Assembly (NCBI GenBank): GCA_951799405.1
Contig: OX637350.1
Coordinates: forward strand, 8,913,852 to 8,977,851
Origin: Agapetus fuscipes
Taxonomy: Eukaryota; Arthropoda; Insecta; Trichoptera; Glossosomatidae
DNA length: 64,000 nucleotides
Direction of reading: 5' to 3'
The translations under genes and the position numbers were made by a program. Shown here one piece after another: positions 46,240 through 58,507 of this stretch (positions are counted from its first letter, which is position 1; each line of letters begins with the position of its first letter). The notes beneath the pieces were generated by a model. It saw only the letters and a program-made list of their open reading frames with translations, was not told the origin of the DNA and made no database searches.

Positions 46240-48125
46240 TTCTGAGTATCTTGTATGAAGCATGAGGTATGAGGCTGACCTCCCATACCTAAAAAAATGT
46301 TCACTGAAGGAATGTTTCTCTGTTCCTGAAAAGGTCGGCAAAATTGCAGGGCTTATGGTCAAGAGAGGCTGAAATTTTTATTTGTAATTACACATGCAGC
46401 GTTTGTAAGCGCAAACTCACTCATGTCTGCTTGGGGGCATGCATTCAATATGAATTATAAAATGTATGTATGCAACTTAGATTTATATTCTAAAATTAAA
46501 AACATCAAGTGCCACAATTATATGTTAGCGTGAAAGAACATTTGCCAGCTTGTGGGTGTGCATTGTATTTGAATCATCAAAACTCTTTTTGCAACTTAAG
46601 ATTATAAATTAAGATAACCGTTGTTTAAGGATTTTTCAAACCCAAACTCCTTGACCTAAGGGTTAGTATGAGGCTTACCACCCATATCGCATAAATGGGT
46701 TCACTTAACTAATGTTCCCCCTGTTTCTGAATAGGTCGGCAAAAGTTGCATGGCTTATGGTTATGAGAGGCTGAAATTTTTATTTGTAATTACACATGCA
46801 GCATTTGTAAGCGCAAAGTCACTCATGTCTGCTTGGGGGCATGCATTGAATATGAATTATAAAATGTATGTATGCAACTTAGATTTATATTCTAAAATTA
46901 AAAACATCAAGTGCCACAATTAAATGTTAGCGTGAAATGACATTTGCCAGTTTGTGGGCGTGCATTCAATTTGAATCATCAAATAACTTTTTTTGCAACT
47001 TTAGATTATAAATTAAATTTAACGTTGTTGAAGGATTTTTCAAACTCAAATCCTTTACTTATAGGTAAGTATGAGTCTGAATACCCATATCGCAAAAAAT
47101 GGTTCACTTGACAAATGTTTCCCCTGTTTTTGAAAAGGTTGGCAAAAGTTGCAGGGCTTATGTTCATTAGAGGCCTTAATTTTAATTTGTAAGTTCACAT
47201 GCAGCATTTATAAGTGCGAACCCACTCGTGTCTCCAGGGGGGCATGCATTGAATATGAATTATAAAAGTTATTGTGTCTGTGCAACTTAGATTATATATT
47301 CTAATATTTAAAAAAAATCAAGCGCCACAACTATATGTTAGCGTGAAATGACATTTGCCAGTTTGTGGGCGTGCATTCAATTTGAATCATCAAATAACTT
47401 TTTTTGCAACTTTAGATTATAAATTAAATTTAACGTTGTTGAAGGATTTTTCAAACTCAAATCCTTGACGGATAGGTAAGTATGAGCTTGAATACCCATA
47501 TCGAAAAAAATGGTTCACTTGACAAATGTTCCCCCTGTTTTTGAAAAGGTTGGCCAAAGTTGCAGGGCTTATGTTCATTAGAGGCCTTAATTTTAATTTG
47601 TAAGTTCACATGCAGCATTAATAAGCGCGTACCCACTCGTGTCTCCAGGGGGGCATGCATTGAGTATGAATTATAAAAGTTATTGTATCTGTGCAACTTA
47701 GATTATATATTCTAATATTTAAAATAAATCAAGCGCCACAACTATATGTTAGCGTGAAATGACATTTGCCAGTTTGTGGGCGTGCATTCAATTTGAATCA
47801 TCAAATAACTTTTTTTGCAACTTTAGATTATAAATTAAGATTACCGTTGTTTAAGGATTTTTCAAACTCAAATTCCTTGACTTAAGGGTTAGTATGAGGC
47901 TTACCACCCATATCGCATAAATGGGTTCACTTAACAAATGTGTCCCCTGTTTCTGAAAAGGTCAGCAAAAGTTGCAGGGCTTATGGTCATGAGAGGCTGA
48001 AATTTTTATTTGTAAATACACATGCAGCATTTGTAAGCGCAAACTCACTCGTGTCTCCGAAGAGGAGTGCATTGAATATGAATTATAAATGTTAATGCGT
48101 CTATGCAACTTAGATTGTATATTGT
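46240..48125 (+). repeat. Tandem array of about 405-bp units derived from DR240
   Basis: Unit starts at about 46255, 46650, 47053, 47463 and 47875 (the last lacks the second half). Each unit is a full DR240 (GGTWAGTATGAG head, GGTCGGCAAAAGTTGC, TGTAAGCGCAAAC, GGCATGCATTGAATATGAA, TGCAACTTAGATT) followed by a second 3'-half copy (GCGTGAAATGACATTTGCCA, GTGGGCGTGCATTCAATTTG, TTGCAACTTTAGATTATAAA) and a linker GGATTTTTCAAACTCAAAT. All units point the same way. Units 3 and 4 are closest to each other, suggesting stepwise unequal exchange. Confidence 0.9.
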
Positions 48126-49504
48126 AAAATAATACTTTAAAAAAATTAAATGCCGCAATAAGTACGGTTTCATATAAAAAGTTGACCGAATCGATCGTCA
48201 TTATTTATAAAAAATACATGTTATAACTGGTTGAAGTATAATTTTGAAATAAATAAAGAATATAGGTAGGTACTCAACGGAATTCAACCGAAAAAGAATC
48301 GACTTGGCAATGGCAACGATGGCAACTTTGAAGCCTATGTTGAAGTGCTGGAAATTTATTTGAAATTCGAATGTCAAAATGAGTTTTGTTTCTCGCATAG
48401 GTTTTACATAAAAAGGTGTTGTGATTGATCATGTTTATTTATTTAAAAAACAACAATTTAAAATCTACTAATGATGAGGAAGCACATCCCAAGTCCTGAA
48501 CAATATTTGTTGTGAATATGACGTGCATCTGTTTAGGAGTTCTTCAGTTTGAATGCCATTAACGCACAACTATTTTGTATGGGGAGGCCGTTGCATTTTA
48601 TAAAGATAAGGGATATACTATGTGTAACTTTTTCGTAGCTTTACAACTCAATAAGTGAATGATGATGACTTACGCAATCAATTTTAATTCCAAGGCAGCT
48701 GTTTAAGGCAAAGTAAAGGGTGATAAGTAGTTTTAAAAAAATCCCTACTTTGACAGCCTCGGACTTCCGTTGGCAGCTGGCTCTGCGAAGAGGGACCCGC
48801 TACAGAAAACGCACGATTGCCGAGCACTGTAGGTAATTTTCTGGTTGGCTCGCTCACCAATGTTTTGAAGCCCCTCTCTGCTTGTCAAAACATGCATTTT
48901 GTCGTCTATTTATGGTTATTGGAACTTGTAACCAAACTTAAACAAGAAAAATAATAATGACTTACGGTTAAGACCCGAAGAAGCGATATCAATCAAAAGA
49001 GCGTTTTTTTTAAATGTGGTTAAAAACATTGAGTATCTTAAATACTTGTGTGCTGTAGGTACCTGAATGAAAATAATGAGAGATTTTGCAGTAAGGGATC
49101 TGCATAGTAAAGTATGTAAAATATATATTAATAAGGTAAGTTTTTAAGGATCAACCATGTCAACATTCCTTCATTGATAATATTATTAAGAGCTAAAATA
49201 TTTTATATTGTGATAAATAAAATAAAGCAGAACCAAAAATTAAATAAACATATATTAAATTACATCACGTTTATTTTATTACATACCTACCCATAAATGT
49301 TGTAAAATACCAACTGTTACGCCTGCTCTTTACTTAATATGGTTTGCTAGGGTTCACTCATGATTCAAGATTGCCTTGTTTCTGCTAACTTACATGAGCT
49401 CTGGCAACGCAGTGGTGGGAACGATCTAGTAGTACTTACTTAATTAATACCTTTGTGTGAATAACTTTTTAAAGGTTTTTTGTCATTTGCGAATAGTGGG
49501 ATGA
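48126..49504. other. Non-coding interval
   Basis: No gene supported. A GC-richer patch at 48745-48870 has no meaningful frame. Confidence 0.4.
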
Positions 49505-49684
49505 AATGAGGTCGGAACACTTTGGAATTTGAAACTTTTTTCTCGGCTTGAAAACGTCAGTCTTGTATGCCACTGCCGGCCTTCGCCAACAATAACAAAA
49601 TATTTGTATGCCTTTTCCCTAGCAGCCCAGCCGAGTGACGGAACAATATTGTCTATGCCACAAAATTCCCATGCGGACCTCATT
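49505..49684 (+). mobile_element. MITE, AATGAGGTC family, most complete copy
   Basis: Ends AATGAGGTCGGAACA and GCGGACCTCATT give a 9-bp perfect inverted terminus. Inside are TTTTTTCTCGGCTTGAAAAC, AACAATAACAAAATATTTGT and CAGCCCAGCCGAGTGACG. Relatives are at 8303, 14334, 26656 and 31420. Confidence 0.65.
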
Positions 49685-50233
49685 GATAAAAATAAATATT
49701 GAGACACGACGTAATTATTCAAATATTAAAAAAAAATCATACCCAAGACTTACGATGTAATCGTGTGTATAGTATTGACAGCATAGAACTCCATGTTGAC
49801 AGCAATATATTTGAAATGTCGTATTTATTACCACTTTTAATACTAAAAAGAAAATAATAATCAAGATAAATAAAAATAAACAAAAAGTATGAGTTTATAG
49901 GCAGGTATTTGCTAGTCATGTTAGTCAGTGAGTTGGAAATATTTTTTTCCGCTGTCATATAAAACTCCTCACATTATTGCCTATGGCCTTGATAATGCAA
50001 TAACCGCATGTGAAGAAGAGACATCAAAATAATATCAAGTATCTAAGGTAGGTACTTGGTAGTTTGTGGTAGGTATATTAACATATTCATTACGTCGGAC
50101 TGCACCTGATTGATTTATCAAATGTTTGTTTCCATGGCAACGGTTACTATGTTCGAAAAATAAACAAGTTTTTTTTGACACAATTGTCGGAAGTTATTTT
50201 ATCTTGTGTTGCACTTCATCAAGCTGAATTGAA
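49685..50233 (+). promoter_or_regulatory. DNAAF3 5' flank
   Basis: Immediate upstream region of the single-exon gene. It contains GTTTCCATGGCAACGGTTAC (about 50128-50147). This resembles the palindromic X-box bound by RFX factors (GTNRCCNNNGGYAAC-type, GTTTCCATGGCAAC). RFX control of ciliary genes is established in animals; the match here was read by eye. Confidence 0.5.
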
Positions 50234-51595
50234 ATGTTTTGGGGCTTAAGTGAAGCGTTGGACTTACAGAAAGAATACCTTGAACACAGTCCTTGTGATT
50301 TGGAAACCCTCAATATAATAATCATCGGAGGAAGTGATGCCAGGCATATTCTGAAGACAATAGCTCGTTCATACCGTCACAAAAAGATAAATTTAAGGAT
50401 TCATGTTTTTGAAGGATGCATGGAATTGGTAATTCGACAATTTTTGTTTCTGACGTTAGCCTTTCATGATCCAAAAGTACTGGGGATCTACGAGAAGACA
50501 ACAATGTTTATGGAACTGTACGGCAACACACTTCTCAGACCTGTAACTTCGAGATTTTTGAGCCTCTTTTCAGGTGATTTGATCAAAATGATAACTGATT
50601 TAAAACATTTGAAGGATGTCATACCAATTTTGAACTTTGAAAGGCTTAAATATCGTGATATTGACTCTATTGAAGTCATATTGAAATTTTGGGAAGCTGG
50701 AAATGGTGACAAATTTGATATTTGTAAAATTTGGGACTGGAGAGTGCGGAGGGCACTTGGTGCAAGGTATGATGCAAGATTTGGGGTGTTCGATTGGGAT
50801 TATAGCATGAGATTTAAAGATATAGGTGGAGCCATTGTATCTGCTCAAGAATTTAAGCATTTTCGTTCTACCGGTGTTTCATTCACATGGTTAGAAAGAG
50901 AAGTCAGCCGTCCTAATGTTACTTTGGCAGCTGGAATCTCTTCTAGAGGTCAAGATCTCCAGCATTGTGGATACATTGGAGATATCACAACCGGCCCTTA
51001 TGTGGCATACGGTCTGAACTGTGACAACCATGAAATGATGAAAAAACAAAATGGAATTCACCTAAAAAGAGCTACGGACATAACTGAAAGAAATATTATG
51101 GAGATTTTCCACGAAATTGAAAGCTGTAAACCTTTCGATGAAAAAGTTTTCTTAGAAAACTGTGACAGAAATTTAGGAGTTGTCACTTTGATCATGCCTG
51201 ATGCCAAACTATCAAGAGATGAAGATAACACTTCAAGAAGAATCAATAAAAGAGATCTGAATTTTGTTCACATTGATAATGTTGAGATACATTTCCATTC
51301 TTATTCTGCTTTGGAAATTTATCCAGATAAGCTTGAGTTTCAAGATAAATTCCACATCGGTTTCATTGCAAGTAATCTCTTACCTTGTCTCCGTCCATCT
51401 CTGATAAATATGATGGAGAACGATGGACTTCTTTTGGTTGAAGGTCGGAAGTTTGTGCTAGATAAACGGAACAAAGAAATCGAAGAGTTTGGTCAGCAGA
51501 TCCGTGACTTGGCAGCGTCTTGCGGTTGCGATGTCAAAGAACCGTTTCAACCGCTAAAAGATTCTTTCGCGAAATTAGCGGTTAGGAAGAAATAG
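50234..51595 (+). CDS. DNAAF3: Dynein axonemal assembly factor 3, intronless
   Basis: Cytoplasmic factor (PF22/DNAAF3 family) needed to preassemble axonemal dynein arms before transport into cilia and flagella; in insects mainly chordotonal neurons and sperm. One uninterrupted frame of 453 residues. Family hallmarks are the N-terminal FWGLSEALDLQ (residues 2-12), IIIIGGSDARHILKTI (about 28-43), ELYGNTLLRPVTSRFL (about 94-109), LKFWEAG (about 152-158), LGARYDARFGVFDWD (about 173-187), TGVSFTWLEREV and the IGDITTGPYVAYG motif (about 249-261). The length is somewhat below the vertebrate proteins, which carry a longer C-terminus. The start at 50234 places WGLS at the same distance from the N-terminus as in the family. 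No introns at all is notable. It lies between the GPCR array and a SINE. Call is strong. Confidence 0.93.
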   Translation: MFWGLSEALDLQKEYLEHSPCDLETLNIIIIGGSDARHILKTIARSYRHKKINLRIHVFEGCMELVIRQFLFLTLAFHDPKVLGIYEKTTMFMELYGNTLLRPVTSRFLSLFSGDLIKMITDLKHLKDVIPILNFERLKYRDIDSIEVILKFWEAGNGDKFDICKIWDWRVRRALGARYDARFGVFDWDYSMRFKDIGGAIVSAQEFKHFRSTGVSFTWLEREVSRPNVTLAAGISSRGQDLQHCGYIGDITTGPYVAYGLNCDNHEMMKKQNGIHLKRATDITERNIMEIFHEIESCKPFDEKVFLENCDRNLGVVTLIMPDAKLSRDEDNTSRRINKRDLNFVHIDNVEIHFHSYSALEIYPDKLEFQDKFHIGFIASNLLPCLRPSLINMMENDGLLLVEGRKFVLDKRNKEIEEFGQQIRDLAASCGCDVKEPFQPLKDSFAKLAVRKK

Positions 51596-51957
51596 GTTAT
51601 TGTGTTTTTATAAAATTGCATCTAGATGATTGTACGTAGCAAAAAATGTTTTGATTAAAAGTGGTGCATGTTTTTAAATGTGAAAGATTTTTTTGTGATT
51701 TGATTTAATTGATTGAATATTGAAAAAGGCGTTAACAATAAGTGTGATTTACTCTTGATTGATTTTATGGATATTTCGTGATACTTTCTTGGATTATTTT
51801 TGTATTTTAATTGTGCCCATAGATTATGAATTGTATCAGTTACTATTCTAGTAAAATATTTTTTCATTGAATTCCTAGTCTTTTTCTTTTAATTTATTAC
51901 ATTTGCAAGCTTGATTCTCATTGGATGCGGATTCCCTTGGTGTTTTACCTCATTACA
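51596..51957. other. DNAAF3 3' flank
   Basis: AT-rich; contains the presumed 3' UTR. No canonical AATAAA was identified within 250 bp. Confidence 0.35.
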
Positions 51958-52287
51958 GTCCGGTCGATAGCTCAGTTGGTAGAGTGCTTGCATTCCATGC
52001 CGAAAGCTCGGGTTCGAATCCCACCGAGGGTGTCAGAAATGATTTCCCGTTTCGGTGTTTATTTCAAACCTCAAAATAAAATACCGGCAAGGTTTACTCA
52101 GCCTTCACAAGAAATGAGTACCAGCACTCTCAGGAGCTGGGAAACCTTCACTTCAACTGAAGTGGTTGGCGTAAGGCCGGCCCCCTTACATGTAAAAATA
52201 AATAGGTTCAACTCGCCACATGCGACCCCTTCGGGGATAACGCGGCAAGAAGTTAAACTGTATGTGTAGCTTAGTTGCGTTTTTTTT
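51958..52287 (+). mobile_element. SINE-A, full length, best-preserved tRNA head
   Basis: A box TAGCTCAGTTGG (51968-51979), B box GGTTCGAATCC (52011-52021), then the family body (CAAGGTTTACTCAGCCTTCA, CTCAGGAGCTGGGAAACC, GAAGTGGTTGGCGTAAGG) and 3' end TATGTGTAGCTTAGTTGCG followed by a T-rich run. It lacks a closing acceptor stem, so it is not a functional tRNA. Confidence 0.88.
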
Positions 52288-52348
52288 TTTTTGCGATATT
52301 GAATACTTTCTTTGATGCTGTCATAGGTACATTTCACCAAGCATCAAT

Positions 52349-52483
52349 ATGGGAGATGTTGAGAATGCTAGAAGAGCCCGACATCAGGAGAGACTGAAAA
52401 AAGGCTTTGAACCTCCAGGGCAGGTACATACAGGTATGATGTCGAAGAAAATAACAAATATGAGGTACCTTGAAAAATATTAA
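52349..52483 (+). CDS. Possible first coding exon or short ORF, unknown
   Basis: ATG at 52349 begins MGDVENARRARHQERLKKGF then EPPGQ, a composition unlike the random AT-rich frames around it. CAG/GTACAT at about 52421 or ACAG/GTATGA at about 52431 could be splice donors. Unspliced, the frame stops at 52481 after 44 residues. No partner exon is recognised downstream. Probably a real N-terminus of an unidentified gene, but unproven. Confidence 0.35.
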   Translation: MGDVENARRARHQERLKKGFEPPGQVHTGMMSKKITNMRYLEKY

Positions 52484-55400
52484 TTTTGATTGCAGAATGA
52501 ATACTTTTAACATCAACCTTGTGATTTAGAACCCATCAATGAAATGGTCGTCGGCTGACAGTTGCAATGAATAAGCTTTGTTAGATATTTAGGAAGAAAT
52601 GAGAAATAAAAATCTTTTTTAAAATTTGGATGTATCTATTTTTCAAATATTTTTTTTACATTTATTTTCAATTAACATATCAATCGCATTATTTACATTG
52701 GGTAAATGAAACTGAAATGATGAATAACGATCTTCGTTTAATTTCGTATATTTTTTTTGAGGTTTTTGTTAATTTTTTTATAATTTCAATAACATAATAC
52801 CTTCTTTATTAATCTACTGTGAGCAAATGTTCACACACATACATATTACAATGCCAGCTGTAACCTTGGCGTCGTTGCCCCTGTGGCCGCTCGTCCCTTC
52901 CCAGACATGGGCCTCAGTTTAAAAGACAACAACAAGACGTATTATTCCTCACTTAGATATCGGAAAGAAAGACTAAAACATACAGTCGTTCTAATTTTTT
53001 TTTATAATTCTCTTATAAAGATTTTATTTATGTAAAAAATGGTGAACGATAATTATACTTTATTTATGCACTTAAATTATCTTTAGAATTAACGCAATTG
53101 CACCTCTTCGCTAGACATGAATCTCTTTATTTCTTTATCAAGAAACGATACAAGATGGCGCGAATCTTCAGGAAAACAAACCGAATTCTTGTCCTTTCGA
53201 ATTATCTACGACACATCTTTTCATATATGAATAAAAATAAGTATTTATTTATTTTATTTTATTTAATACTTTACAGATGTTGCTATGCTGTAATAAAAAT
53301 AATAATCTTGTGTTGGAGGTACCGGCCATGCAAATGAATGCCATTCTTTCTGAACACGTGTTTCCCTTGTCTAGCTGTTTCTCACTAAGTCCCGGTTTCT
53401 TTCACTTGTTACTTATGGCATCATAATATACATCCAAGGAATCCTTACATAATAGGTACAGACACTGCAGGTATCATATCTTGATAAATCCACACCTCAA
53501 TGCACCTTACAGCAAACACGAGTCGCAAATAATCAAAGATGCCAATCTACATTTTCTTTCTAAAATGAGATAAGTATATAGAAAGGATGAGCAAATAATT
53601 TCCTACATTTCCATACATCCTTTTTTTTTTCGAAAAAAAATTGTCTCCTTTGATTCTATACGCCTCACTTTCTGCTCTTACGGCCGTATTCACAAACAAC
53701 ACTTAGCAATACTATCGCCATTAGTGGCTGTTATGGTATTCATGATTTCATATACTTTAACCACAACTAACATAGGCTATGTTTTAACCTTCTTCAAAGC
53801 TAAAAAAACTATTGATGCCCGAAAAAGGGAAGAAACAAAAACCCACCCTTTTGAAAATTTTGTAAGGATTTACTTAGCAATATTATTGATAATTCAACTA
53901 CCAGTATTAAGTAAAAAAAATGAGAATCTTTGATGGAACTTTTGAAGTACTATTTGATTTTTTTATTTCAAACTGCCATGCATCACAAAAGAAATCACGC
54001 CTTCTGTTAACTTGCTATTTTTCATTATATTTTGTGAATTTTATCAACTCGTTTCCCAACTGCACTAAGGGACTTATTCCATAGATGTAAAACTTGAGTG
54101 TTGATGGTGAATGCGGCCATCCTGCATTAGAGAATGCTCAGTACTGAAGATATTCATGAATAGAAGTGCAGTTTTTGTTTGTCAGCAAGTTGATCGCTAG
54201 CAAAACACAAATTTGCAAATCTTTTGGCAGTTGCTAATACAAAATATATAACATACAAATCCAAGTGAACGATGTTGGTACAAAACAATGAAATACTTTC
54301 GTTTGTATATTCCTAGACACAAGCGATCACCTTTCTGACACGTTTTGTCTTCAATTCAGATTATTATACATATACCTTAAGAATATTAATACAATATGAT
54401 TTACTTAAACGTGCTCATACAAAAGAAAATTTTGTGTCTTTTTTTTAATAACGCAGTTGAATATATGATTTTTTCTTGAGTTAAAACAAATATTTCATTT
54501 TATTTTGTTTCAAACTAATGTGAGATACATTGACTTACAGACATTTTGAAAAAAAGTGGAATTTTGACAATAGTGTAGGGAAAGCGAATTATTTATTTTT
54601 GGAAGCTTGTCGCTGAGTAGTGATTTCATTGTTGTCAAATTTTTGTGCAAATATTTGTGGCAAAAAATTTACAAAATGGATTCTGTATAGCATTCCTAGT
54701 ATATATATAAAATGTTGAGTGCACTGAAAAAAATTGAAATTTAGATTTGGAAATTCAATTTACACTATTTGAAAGATTTTCTGTGCCACATTTTCTTTGG
54801 TTTAAATTTGAATCCTATTTACTTTGATTATTTGTGATTTGAGTTTATAATTTTTGTTTACGTAATAAATTACAAATGAAAAAAAAGTGCGTCACTTTAG
54901 CATTTAATGTTGTATAGACATGTTTTTTAGAATTAAAATTATTTTTCCTGTATTAAAACAGTCTATCACTGAAATTTGTTGAATTTCAGTTTTAACTAAT
55001 TTACATAAATGCTAAATTTTATAAATTTATTTGACATCGATAGCGGACAAAACAAAAACAAATTGAGAAGTTTTTTTTATGTGATGTCAAGTCTATTTCA
55101 AGGTACCTAATATTATACCTTGTACTTTATAACATCGAGTATTTCTTTTATAAAATTAAATAAAATTAAAGTACAAATAATAATCATTGCGAAAATATAA
55201 ACAAGTTATTAAACAAAATATCATTCCAGAAAAGCAAATTCAAAGGCAAATGTATTAAAAACAATAGGTGCATTATTTAACAATATTTTCATTAAGACAG
55301 ATACATATGTGAAAAAAAGTAATAACGACAGCGTTACAATAACAATACACTAAGTGATTTTTTCTTTTACATTTTCTCTCAATAGAATCATAGTACAGAT

Positions 55401-58335
55401 CTCGATAGAAGAAAAAAAAAACTAAAAAAAAAACTGAAAATGTACATTTTGACAAGAGCGTTAAGAACTGAAAAAGAACAGGTGAGATCATGGTGTGTGA
55501 TTAATTTAAAAATTTACTTATTTTATAATCGATTATTTTCAGTTTGTTTTCCGATGTTTGAATCAACTAATTTTTTTTCTAATATCAAAACTGTTAGTAA
55601 TTTATTGTTGAGTATTGGCTAGGTAAAAGTTATTTCCTTTATTCTTTTAAAAGGCCGTCGCCGTACGATTACATAGGATGATTCCGTAACATTGTTTTAA
55701 TTTTTTTCAAATCATAAAAACCTACAAACAAACCGTTGTATAATTTGAAATGTAAGTCTATACATTCATCCGTTTAGATGTGATACCTACTCGTTACAAT
55801 TATGCTAAACCATTATCAGAATCGCCAATCATAGCTCATGTATTTCGTAAAATTAGGAAATCATAATTTTTTCTTCCCTTCGAATATGTATATTGTTTTA
55901 TGTACAAGTGCCCTATCTATTTTTAAGTTTACTTGAATACATGCATACCTCTCTCCTGACCTCAGTTCTACTGGATAACCGCTCTAATTCTCTTCATGAT
56001 CAGTTTATTTTATAATAAATATACTTTACTGTTAAAATGTACACTTACTTACCTCCTTTTGCTACGGAGTTTTTTTAGAATTTTTTTTCAACTATTGCCA
56101 CGGCCACCCCCGCTGCCTCATCGCATCCCCTCTCCACCCCTCGCGCATTCACCCCGTACATAACACGACTTACACACCGATTTTACCAGTTAATATTATT
56201 TTATTCTATGTCCTAATTCCTTCAGTTAATTAAATATATATACTTTGAAAACCCTGAATATTTTTGATCTAGCTGTACTAGAGATTTTCTGATGGGATGA
56301 TTATTTAGTATGTTTATTTTTTTAATATTGTGAATTTTTCTAAACGGTGATTTATTTGGAGCGGGAAGCTCTATGGTAGCAGCACGGAGGATTCTCCACA
56401 ATCGCAAAAATTAAGAAAAAAAATGAATAAAAGATAATTTTTACAAATGACTTGTTAGTGTTAATATTAAAAAAAAAAAACAAATAAAAAAGTACACGTT
56501 CAGAATAAATTCTTAACATTTCACAAAAAATATTTTTTGAGCAGTTACTACGCCTAAATTAATAAATTTCTATTAACACAAAGAACACAACAATAACTTT
56601 TTAAATTTGGATTGGTAACATTTTTAAACTTTAACAGCTAACCGACTCGGTATTTGGTATCACCTTCATTAAATAAGGAAATTGTTTTAAGTTTAAAATA
56701 AGAAGGTAGTTTGAAGAGTCAATTTTTCTATAGAAAGTGGTTAGTTTATTTTTATTTTTTTATTAGACAAACAAACAGTTATACATGTAATATATGTGAA
56801 TAACAACATACATAGAAGCTTTGTATTATAATGCTATTCAGTTGACGAAATTGCGTGGAATGTGAAAAGATTTAATTTAATATTGATACTCGATTACTAC
56901 GCGAGAAAGTATTACATGTATTTACTTTTTTTTAGTTGTCTATTCAAAGAACGACAAAGTATAGAATGTTACAATTTTAACTCTGAAATTTTTGTTGCTT
57001 GACCACTATAAAGTTAATTGAAATCTTTTACTAATGTTACCTCTTTTATATTCAAAATATTTAGTTTTCACTTTACTGAGCATAAAGTCTGCAACAATCT
57101 TTTAATGTAATAAAAAAATTAGATTTTGTAGGGTTTGTATTGACATAAGTATTGAAGGTCAAAGTGCTCGAGATATAAAATATTATTGTGAAAATTAAAC
57201 AACGTCTTAGAAAAAAAATATTTTATTTTAATAAAAAAATCTTGGATCTTATTACCCCAACAAAGTTAAACCTTGTTTTTAAATCTTGAGGTCAAGGTTT
57301 TACCAAATTCCTTTTCAGTTAGGTTGTTTTCGTTTTGTGCGAGTGGTGAATATTTCTTTGAATACAAAAACACTGCGGCCACTAGGAATGTCACTAGCAT
57401 GATTTATTCACAACGCCTTTGTATATTTGATTAGTTATTTTATTATATATATGCATATATTTATTAGTATATAATTATTATTACAGTTTTCGTATCTACC
57501 TAATCATAAGTTATACCATACTTATGTATAATATACGGAGATGCAAACACTGTCACTTCATCACAATGATAGATAATATGAATCCTCCTTTATCCACAGA
57601 ATAAACACTGAATCGTTTTTTAAAGTTTCGTGCGAATAGTCTTATCAAATAACACGCGCTTATGTACATACGGCTTTATTTTTTAAAACATGGACAATCA
57701 ATGGTGATGCTTTTCGGGTTGACTACAAAACAGTACACATTTATAATTTATTTTTTCCTAGTTTTGGCTCACACTGGCAGCATTTTAGATTTTTTTCAAC
57801 GTGCAGGTAAATTCGATAGAGAATTTTGTGCAAAGTAAAATATTACTAAATGCCATATTTCCTTTTTTTTTTTACTTTTAAAATGCACGTTCATCTTTAT
57901 TCATAAACAGCACCTATTGATTTAAAAAATACGTAGTATCAATTTTTATTAGTGTATTTTCATTAAGAATTCAAAGTATATGTAGACCTAACGATGAAGT
58001 CACTTAGTATCCGTGTTGATGATAGAACTGATCAAACAAGTCGTATAGATCCAAAAGAGGCAATCAAGAATTATTTACCAAAATGAGATGTATCCTTAGT
58101 TACCACTTTCATTGCTGTACGACTCATCTCTTTTTAAAAAATGATTTTGATTCATCCCCGAGATTTGACAATTTATGACGTTGGTGCAACCTGATTTTGT
58201 GCAGGTTTTTCATTTCTTGACATTTAGAAAATTTTACTTTGCATCAATGATTTTAAGTCGAGAACTTTGTCATATGATGTGATTGCTTACTTCTAATTAA
58301 GTTTAAAAATGAAGTTGTGAATTCAAGGGCTTTAT
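52484..58335. other. Long AT-rich interval without supported genes
   Basis: Nearly 6 kb with only short frames. Its right part lies directly downstream of the minus-strand stop at 59061 and may be a long 3' UTR of that gene. A GC-richer patch at 52850-52925 and one at 56098-56165 have no readable protein. Repeats recognised elsewhere in the window are strikingly rare here. Confidence 0.4.
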
Positions 58336-58507
58336 GGGGCTTCCACACGCTTGCCAACCCATCTCAAGTCAAGCGCACAGTGTGTCGTCTAGAACATGCT
58401 AGCTGGACAAAATTTTGTCTAATTGACTAATTTTGTCCAGCTAGCATGTTCTAGACGACACACTGTGCGCTTGGCTTGAGATGGGTTGGCAAGCGTGTGG
58501 AAGCCCC
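58336..58507. mobile_element. 172-bp foldback element, 79-bp arms
   Basis: Arms 58336-58414 and 58429-58507 are reverse complements with one visible mismatch (AAGTCAAGCGC against AAGCCAAGCGC). Ends are GGGGCTTCCACACGCTTGCC and its complement. Flanks suggest a 2-bp AT duplication. There is no coding and a 14-bp loop. This is a MITE reduced to its arms. Confidence 0.88.

Noticed and set aside
46240..48125. CRISPR array
   Set aside because: Units are about 405 bp and homologous throughout; there are no short identical repeats with unique spacers.
51958..52030. Functional tRNA gene
   Set aside because: A and B boxes are present, but acceptor-stem pairing fails and the SINE body follows directly; other copies show the same layout.
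53098..53337. 79-codon plus-strand frame with hydrophobic end
   Set aside because: AT-rich sequence gives Ile/Leu/Tyr/Lys by composition; no start context, homology or splice support.
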